Source of the DNA: Saccopteryx bilineata
Taxonomy: Eukaryota > Chordata > Mammalia > Chiroptera > Emballonuridae
Direction: 5' to 3'
DNA length: 64,000 nt
Assembly (NCBI RefSeq): GCF_036850765.1
Contig: NC_089492.1
Span: 288,336,590-288,400,589, forward strand
The notes below the pieces were generated by a model that saw only the letters and a list, made by a program, of their open reading frames with translations, had not been told where the DNA came from and did no database searches. A program made the translations under genes and the position numbers. Shown piece by piece: positions 57,601 to 64,000 of this stretch. Each line of letters begins with the position of its first letter. Position 1 is the stretch's first letter.

Positions 57601-59568
57601 AACGCAGTGCTGTTTGTGAACTCTGTAGGCAAAAAAGAACAAAAGTGCCCGCTTATCTGGCTGCAGGTTCAGTATTGCTGCTGCGTAAAAAAACACACAC
57701 AAACAAACCCCAAAAAACAAAAACAAAAGACCAGTAACTAGACATTTAGTAATGTTCTATTTTGTGCATTTTAAATTAAATAAGCAGAAAATATAAACAA
57801 TAGATCTGATGATGAATAGTTTCAAAATATTGTTTTTCCAGATCCTGGTACTAACATTTTGAACCCGAGAGGAATCACAAGCAAGGTGAGTATGAGTTAT
57901 GTTAAAAAAGGTGAACATTCTACACCCTGCTCTCCCCTTTGTCATCCACATGAGCTCTCCTTCCATCACCTCCACACACACGTGGCATGGCCGGCAGACC
58001 AGATGCCCTGGTGAGAAAGGCTAACTCTCAGATCCCACCCCCCAGCATCCAAGGAACTCAGATCTGCAGCTTACCAGGGCCCTGGGTGACTTGCAAATCA
58101 AGGTCTGCGAAGCACAGCAGTGCATCACCCAAGAGGAGAAACACGCGCAGAACAGGGAGATGGAGGATGGGTGGCCGAGGGCACAGAAGTTATTTTTGTG
58201 TGTGGTGGGAAGGCTGCAGTAGGGAATGATGGGGGATATGGAATGGTTAGATGTGAGGCACAGCTCATGGAGCATCTTGTATGCTGAAGAAAAATTGGTA
58301 CTTGATCTTACTCCTTCCCCTCCCCCAACTCCAAATTAGTGTTTCCTGGGCACACTAGTCCCACAAGTCAGCCCCTCTCCTGTCCTGGTGACTCCCTATG
58401 CACATCAGCACACTGAAGGCCCCCCAAAATCACAAGCTACGCTTATTTAACTTTAACCAAGCACTTCCCAAACACGTTGACCAGAAACGTCTTTTTCAGT
58501 ATAGCACTCGTTAATACCCTTGTAAAAACAGACTCTGGAAACCTCAGTCTTGGAGATGGCTGGCACCCAGCACCTGAGGCCCCCACCTGGGTGAACCACC
58601 TGGGAAGGGATGGTGTGGCTTCCACGTGTGACTAAATAGAAGTCATTCTTTTCAATAGAACGATTATGGTTAAAGACTCTAAAAATCACACGAGGATTTG
58701 TAAGATTTGCTCATGAAAATTCTAGAATAAAAAAAACCATCCAAGAAGTTAATTTGAAGACAGATCTGTTTTACGCAGAAGATAACAAATGTCTAGAAGT
58801 TGTCTCTTTTTTTTTTTTTCATTTTTCTGAAGCTGGAAACAGGGAGAGACAGTCAGACAGACTCCCGCATGCGCCCGACCAGGATCCACCCGACACGCCC
58901 ACCAGGGGCCACGCTCTGCCCACCAGGGGGCGATGCTCTGCCCATCCTGGGCGTAGCCATGTTGCGACCAGAGCCACTCTAGCGCCTGAGGCAGAGGCCA
59001 CAGAGCCATCCCCAGCGCCCGGGCCATCTTTGCTCAGATGGAGCCTTGGCTGCGGGAGGGGAAGAGAGAGACAGAGAGGAAAGTGCGGCGGAGGGGTGGA
59101 GAAGCAAATGGGCGCTTCTCCTGTGTGCCCTGGCCGGGAATCGAACCCGGGTCCTCCGCACGCTAGGCCGACGCTCTACCACTGAGCCAACCGGCCAGGG
59201 CTAGAAGTTGTCTCTAACAGATTTGAGTAGAAACAGGTTAATGAGTGTGTAGGCAAATTCTCCGCAGTCGCAGGGCTAAGCACACTGCACGGGCACAGGA
59301 CCGGGAACCCTCGTGGCCCACACGATGGGGTCTTACTGCAATAAAATCCCAGAGAACACGACAAAAGGTCCGATGCCTGGATTAACATTCCTTTTCATGC
59401 GGGACTCTGAATTCACTGATAAACCACCTGTTTGTGTTTGTTTGGTTTTAGTTTCAGGCTTTCTCTAGACAAGATCCCAACATTTCACTGAATCGTCTTT
59501 GGGCCAAGATCGGGAAGCAATACAAGCGTGGACGTACCTCTGGGTGCTTCTGGAAATACTGTGTCTGA
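51565..59568 (+). CDS. UTS2: Prepro-urotensin II, whole coding span, four coding exons
   Basis: Precursor of the cyclic vasoactive peptide urotensin II, ligand of the receptor UTS2R. The joined exons (51565-51664, 54008-54118, 57842-57885, 59452-59568) give 372 nt, 123 residues plus stop; the human isoform has 124. Residues 1-20 or so form a signal peptide ([20 protein letters not shown]). The propeptide keeps human-like [18 protein letters not shown] and [11 protein letters not shown]. The C terminus is [15 protein letters not shown]: a Lys-Arg cleavage site at 110-111 and the invariant C-F-W-K-Y-C ring at 117-122. Gly116 stands where human has Asp and pig, rat and mouse have Glu. Introns are 2.3, 3.7 and 1.6 kb, all GT-AG. 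Confidence 0.97.
53451..53641 (+). mobile_element. Short tRNA-derived SINE in UTS2 intron 1
   Basis: Target duplication AGAAACAAGGAAG (53438-53450 and 53642-53654); B box GGTTCGATCCCC retained. Confidence 0.93.
54008..54118 (+). CDS. UTS2: UTS2 coding exon 2 (propeptide)
   Basis: The acceptor is CTTTGTGCAG and the donor GCAG|GTAAGA; length 111 nt, phase 1 to 1. It encodes [20 protein letters not shown] then [16 protein letters not shown], aligning with human ARLTPEELERASLLQILPEMLGAERGD. Confidence 0.94.
54450..54575 (-). mobile_element. MIR SINE remnant
   Basis: Antisense MIR core CTGTGCCTCGGTTTCTTAAT followed by ACCTCATGAGGTTATGGTGA. Confidence 0.65.
54817..55196 (-). mobile_element. tRNA-derived SINE, long type A, inside Tigger1
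   Basis: Flanks repeat CCAACCATCATCT/CCAACCATAATCT. Confidence 0.92.
55763..57198 (-). pseudogene. Tigger1 transposase, decayed
   Basis: On the - strand, fragments in order include an N-terminal CENP-B/HTH-like part ([20 protein letters not shown], from 57198 down), then a DDE-domain part with LLLIDSAP and [11 protein letters not shown] (56217-55951), then a C-terminal part (56002-55763). Frames are broken by stops, frameshifts and a SINE (56220-56377). Not functional. Confidence 0.88.
56220..56377 (-). mobile_element. Short tRNA-derived SINE inside Tigger1 transposase
   Basis: Perfect target duplication AGATTGAGCATAT (56207-56219 and 56378-56390). Confidence 0.93.
57842..57885 (+). CDS. 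UTS2: UTS2 coding exon 3 (propeptide)
   Basis: A 44-nt exon after acceptor TTTTTCCAG with donor AAG|GTGAGT. It encodes [15 protein letters not shown], matching human DSSTNIFNPRGNLRK. Too short for an ORF scan; supported by phase and by the flanking exons. Confidence 0.94.
58808..59200 (-). mobile_element. tRNA-derived SINE, long type A, in UTS2 intron 3
   Basis: Perfect 15-bp target duplication CTAGAAGTTGTCTCT (58793-58807 and 59201-59215). It lies 251 bp before the mature-peptide exon. Confidence 0.94.
59452..59568 (+). CDS. UTS2: UTS2 coding exon 4 (mature urotensin II) and stop
   Basis: After acceptor GGTTTTAG it encodes [19 protein letters not shown], then the Lys-Arg site and [12 protein letters not shown], stopping at 59566-59568. 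A CAG two codons further in could serve as a second acceptor, but the first AG gives FQAF, matching human FQDF. Confidence 0.97.
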   Translation, partial: FQAFSRQDPNISLNRLWAKIGKQYKRGRTSGCFWKYCV

Positions 59569-59618
59569 AGTGAAACAAACGCCTACTCGTCCACTCAGAA
59601 CTGTCTTAGAAAACCGCA

Positions 59619-59624
59619 AATAAA
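59619..59624 (+). terminator. UTS2: UTS2 polyadenylation signal
   Basis: Canonical AATAAA 51 nt after the stop codon, giving a short 3' UTR. A second AATAAA near 59696 could give a slightly longer form. Confidence 0.75.
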
Positions 59625-59724
59625 AATGCTTGATTTGAAAACAGCATAGAAGGAAAGCTAGGCAAACTATGCACCTTGTTCATGATTGTTTGGAAAATAA
59701 ATCCTCTATGTTCTGCAAATATCA

Positions 59725-61430
59725 GTACTGGCTATTTTACTTATCAACATATCCTAAAATCTGTAATTCTTCCTTCCATCAACTTGTTTTTTAGAGATGG
59801 ATCTGGGAATATAAATGTAAAGCTAATAAAGAGACACAAATGCTAAAAAAGTTAGTGAAATTCAGTTAAAATAGTTAAACGGCAACTACATTATCTTAGC
59901 TACGATGTCCTCTCAATCCTTAAAGATGGACAAGAGTTATTACTGAAAGGAATTCAGTATTTTGAAAAAAAATCGGAGGTAAAGGAAGCCGAAAGGGCTG
60001 GGAACAGCCTCAGTTCTCCATCCTGTCTGATGGGGAGCATCCTCATGCTCTGAACCCTCCTCCCTCAGCTGGCCCAAGCACGGAAAACGCGATAACTTGA
60101 CTCTCTGAACAGTGACTCTTCCTTGCACTCTGTGCCTGTGAGCTCAAGGACCCCAGTTCACTTCTACCAGAAAAGTCCCTTTGTAATCTGCTTCTTGCAG
60201 AGAGTAGGGAGCTGAGATGGGATTTAAGATGGTGCAATGAAAGAGCTAGCCTGGTGTGTGCACGTACTGCCTTACATTGTTGCTACCTCTATGTAATGTA
60301 GCTTCTAGATGGACAGAAACACAGTGTGTCGCCTCCAGCACAGAACATGATTAGAACTGGAGCACTTCCCCACCCCAACTCTGCCATTCACTAAACTAGC
60401 ATGGTGGGGGGACACAGAGAGGGATAAAGTATCAGATCCACACCCAGACCCCAGAAATCTCTTACAAAGATCACAGGCTTGATACATCTTCACTTTCCTA
60501 ACTGAAAATATCAACACACTGCCGGGGAAAGGTGCTCTACACTCAAAGAATGGAGAACAGATGCGCCACCGTGGGAACCTGCAGCCGCCACTACGCGTCG
60601 CTATGGAATCCTGGGGGGTCCTCTCTCACCGGGGGCGCTGAACCAGCACTAGTTCACGACACAGAAATTTTGAACCTTACAATGATCTCATCTTTATGAG
60701 CCTAGGAAGAGTTGACGGTGGAATTCCACAGCAAGTGACGCTAGAAACCCTCCCGCGTTTCAGCAACACTCGGCCATTACTCATACAGATGGGGAGCTGG
60801 AGTCATGAGGAGGTTCGTGTCCTTGCTCCCGACGCATGCACACGGCTGAGAGTCTGTCTGCTCAGTGTCCTCCTCTGTAGAAGGAGGACGCTAACAATGC
60901 ATCCTGGGGGCCCCAGCATCCCAGGCGCTAACTCATGGAGGGCTCCGGGCCAGCTCCCTGGGACTGGAGCACAGGCCACCAACACTCTGCGCTCTCTTCT
61001 CCTCGTTTGGCTATGGAAAGGTGCAGGCCTCCTGAAAGGTGGGCCATTTAAAAACTCCTGCCGGTTTCAGGATCTCATTTCATATTTTAATTTGGAGGTT
61101 TTGTTGCTGCCAGCGACACACGTTGTGAAACACAGGTTCACTGCAGAATCCTGAAGAATAACTTTGATGACTGATTTTTATAAATTTGGCATTAATTTTA
61201 GTATTAAAAAATATGTACGTGCGCTCAGGACATACTAAATTCCTTAGTGCTGAGCACTCACTGAGGTTGGAGAGGCCGTCGCCGACCCAGTGCCCCTGTC
61301 GACGGGAGCCAGGAGCCCGAGTGTGCGGCGGCTGTGTCCCCAGTGTGCCCACATTGCTCAGCCGCCATTCCCCAGAGACACACAGCACACGTGCAGGACA
61401 AGTGTTTGTTGACACAGAGCAAGGACATTT
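59725..61430. other. Gap between UTS2 and the candidate PER3 3' end
   Basis: About 1.7 kb with no recognised repeat and no convincing exon. The open frame at 60696-61154 lacks recognisable protein features. Confidence 0.4.
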
Positions 61431-64000
61431 CTCAAGTGCACATGTACATGGTTTATTTTTTGTTTTTACTTAAAAAACGTACCCAATTAAAATATTAATT
61501 AATAACCATTAAAAACAAGCGACTTCACACAGCTAGTTATAAATTCAGTTGAAACAAAATTTCATTGGGATTAAGTTGACCTTGTGGATCATAATGAAAT
61601 TTCACTTAACTGCAAAATGATTCCATTCACACAGCATTCTAAATGAGTTTTCATAAATTCTGACCCTTTACTCAAGAGAATACAGCCCTGGACAACATGT
61701 ATGTAAACACCGAAGCCTAGAATATACACTTTTTTATTACCAAAGTTTTATAGTCAATAATACAAAAAGTTAATAAACTTGAACAAAGTTGGGTGAAGCC
61801 CTAGTGGGGGGCAGCAGCTGTCCCTGCTGGGCCTCCTCGCCGGCCTCAGTGGGAGCTTTGCGGTCCAGTCTCTAAATACACCAGCTACTCCGTTTGTCAA
61901 AATCTGAGAACTGTAAGTGGTTTGAGAAATTGGCCTACAACAAGCACCAGTTTCAAATCAAGCCTAGTACAGTGTACACGTCTTAAAATGTGTACTAAGG
62001 CAGAGAAGTAAGCAGATTTCAATAAAACAAACATCCCGAAAGAATGGAAAAGAAAGGCCTATGTTATCAGACAGCGTGAGGTTTAACATACGCATACACA
62101 AATTCAGAATGACCCTCTGATAGCTCCGTGCCATTTTTGATTTACGCAAATTAAACTTTTACCACTACAGAAGATCATGATGATTCTATTGATGGATAAC
62201 GTCCCAGATGACTAATTTTTAAATTTTTGGTATTTTACACCAAGGGGAAAAAAAATAGCACACAACTAGATCAACACACAATGAGGGCTTCAGAAATCAT
62301 TTAACAATCAAGTCAGAGCAGAATATGAGAGTTCTCTCTTCATAAAACAGGAATATTTGCATGGAACTATTTAATATTAAAAAATTCCAAGAAATGTCAT
62401 AGGTAGCATCGGAAAAAGGTGCTGACACCTTAAGACAGAATTACTTTCCAGGAAACAAATACTTTCGAAAGAAAATCTAAGCTATGGGGACTGAGAAGCA
62501 GGCCCAGCAGTCATCACAGACAAAAACGTCAATGCTCCTGAATATTATCAGAATGTATTTTATAAAAACCTATAGAGCTTGAAAGGAGAAAGAGGAGTTT
62601 TCCTAAAACAAAATAAAACACAAAGAAACACAACAACAAAAGAATGTTAGTTTGTAAAGATGAAAGGGTATTGTAGCCTCTGCTTTCTTTTTATTTCCTT
62701 TTTCTGATTTGCACCCATGTGAACAGCACGTGTCATCCCTGGTCTGAGAAGGACTCGTCGACTTCTCTAAAGGACAGGGAGGTAACTCACCCAGGAAGCA
62801 CGGCCACCCCTGGGAAGACACAACCTCAGAGGCTCAGAGCGCACAGGTCTCCGCCCAGCACCCAGCACCCCCAAGCGCTGGCAGTCCCTCCTCACTGCGC
62901 AGCCCCTGCCCGACACTTACCCCTGTCTGAGGGCAAACAAAAGGCAGTGCCAATCAGACCTCAGGCAGAGTGGAGACCTTTTTGGTGTACATCGGTTGGA
63001 AAGAGTTAACTGTTAGTTTTGGTTTAAACATTTAAACACAGATGCATATAAAACCAACACGAGTTTTTACAAAACTTTTTACAATTATCATTTTAAAAAT
63101 AAAAACATTAAAAAGGGAAATACCACCAGATGAGTTAGAAGCTCTTTTGTTTTAAAATGACATATGTGCCCTGGTCAGGTGGATCAGTAAATAAAGTGTC
63201 GACCCAGTGCACCAGAGGTCGTGGGTTTGACCCCCAGTCAGAGCATGTATGACAAGCAACCAATGAGTACACACAACTAAATGGAACAACTAAGTGGAAC
63301 AAGGAGTTGATGCTTCTCCCCCCAACCCCAGATCAATGGGAAAATTAAAATGACACATGCACAGCTAATTTCAACTCCCCAAGTCATAAGCTCACTTTAA
63401 GTGGACCCATTTTTAAGATGAGACTCAGGATTTCCATGGAAGGTGGAAAACTGAGAGAAAAGGCATCTGCAAGAATGAAGGTTGAGATGCCCCCTCAGAA
63501 CTAGTCTCCCAGGTGCCACTGGGCAGCACACGCTAATATCGCTACCCTTGGAGTGACCGTGTTGTGAGGACACTAGGGTGTCTGATGCTAATTACAGAGG
63601 GGAAGCGTCACCTGTGCAGACCGGAACTGAATTTAGGGAAGCCACGATGAACAGTGCATGGCCGCAGGCGGGGTTTCTTCACTGACTCGAACAGGGCGAT
63701 GACATTTGTTAACAGCAGAGCAAAACTAACGAGGCAAGGGTTTGGTGGGGGCTCCTTCCAGCCACATTTCTATTTACAATTCATTCTGGGTGACACCTGA
63801 AATGAAGTTCTGCTGTACAAACGCCTTTTTCGAGGCCATCCAATCTCTGTAAAAGACAGCTAAGCTAGGAAAAACGCTTACTGACAGTTGTAATGCATCA
63901 GGAACAGGGGGAGGAAAAGACACCATGTACAAAGTCCGCTTCAGAAAACCAATGTCTATTAAAAAGTCAAGAAAGAAAAACCTTAACATTCAACAATAAC
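61430..64000 (-). other. PER3: Candidate 3' UTR and 3' end of PER3 (convergent with UTS2)
   Basis: AT-rich sequence lacking dense repeats (one short SINE at 63167-63345). On the - strand AATAAA occurs at 61733-61738 and 61452-61457, possible polyadenylation signals. Human synteny places the 3' end of PER3 just beyond the 3' end of UTS2 in the opposite direction. No PER3 protein sequence is visible, so the call rests on synteny and poly(A) signals only. Confidence 0.4.
63167..63345 (+). mobile_element. Short tRNA-derived SINE
   Basis: GCCCTGGTCAGGTGGATCAG head, flanks TAAAATGACATATG and TAAAATGACACATG. It would be antisense within the candidate PER3 3' UTR. Confidence 0.88.

Noticed and set aside
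63774..63989. 71-codon - strand frame at the right edge as the end of PER3
   Set aside because: No PER3-like residues are seen; more likely chance frame in 3' UTR.

Overview
This is mammalian nuclear DNA. It carries spliced genes with GT-AG introns, old L1, L2, MIR, MLT1 and Tigger1 remnants, and about 37 tRNA-derived SINEs, many with intact target-site duplications. The SINE heads (GGCCCTGGCCGGTTGGCTCAG and CTGACCAGGCGGTGGCGCAG types) and short hAT elements ending in CAGGGGTCCCCAAAC-like termini suggest a bat, most likely a horseshoe-bat-like yinpterochiropteran. That species call is inference from repeat style.

Two protein-coding genes are read confidently, both on the + strand. TNFRSF9 (4-1BB/CD137, T-cell costimulatory receptor) has seven coding exons between 9273 and 22295, giving 256 residues. 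UTS2 (prepro-urotensin II, vasoactive cyclic peptide) has four coding exons between 51565 and 59568, giving 123 residues. Both frames are continuous across every junction. The human order on 1p36 is PER3 - UTS2 - TNFRSF9 - PARK7, with UTS2 and TNFRSF9 on the same strand, so the window matches that synteny. The right end (about 61.4-64 kb) probably holds the 3' UTR of PER3 on the - strand, convergent with UTS2; no PER3 coding exon is visible.

Layout: 1-9.2 kb is the 5' side of TNFRSF9, with SINEs, an L1, a 1.45-kb polypyrimidine minisatellite (5752-7195) and an NF-kB/GC-box/AP-1 cluster (7810-7845) that may be its promoter. 9.25-22.3 kb is TNFRSF9; its last intron (8.1 kb) holds an antisense L1 broken by SINEs and a hAT element. 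22.3-51.4 kb is intergenic, with L1, L2, MLT1, a probable ERV LTR, hAT elements, a G-rich minisatellite (27.5-27.9 kb), a split L1 (37.1-39.6 kb), two copies of an unclassified 0.5-kb repeat and a CpG-rich block at 40 kb. 51.47-59.7 kb is UTS2; its second intron holds a nearly full-length Tigger1. 59.7-64 kb is the convergent intergenic gap and the candidate PER3 3' end.

The most interesting observations are coding differences. TNFRSF9 lacks the cysteine (human C121) linked to covalent receptor dimerisation, has lost both human N-glycan sequons and gained one in the stalk, and has a changed C-terminal tail. UTS2 keeps the CFWKYCV ring but has Gly where other urotensin II peptides carry Asp/Glu. 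I found no CRISPR, operon, prokaryotic mobile system or clearly new multi-gene system.
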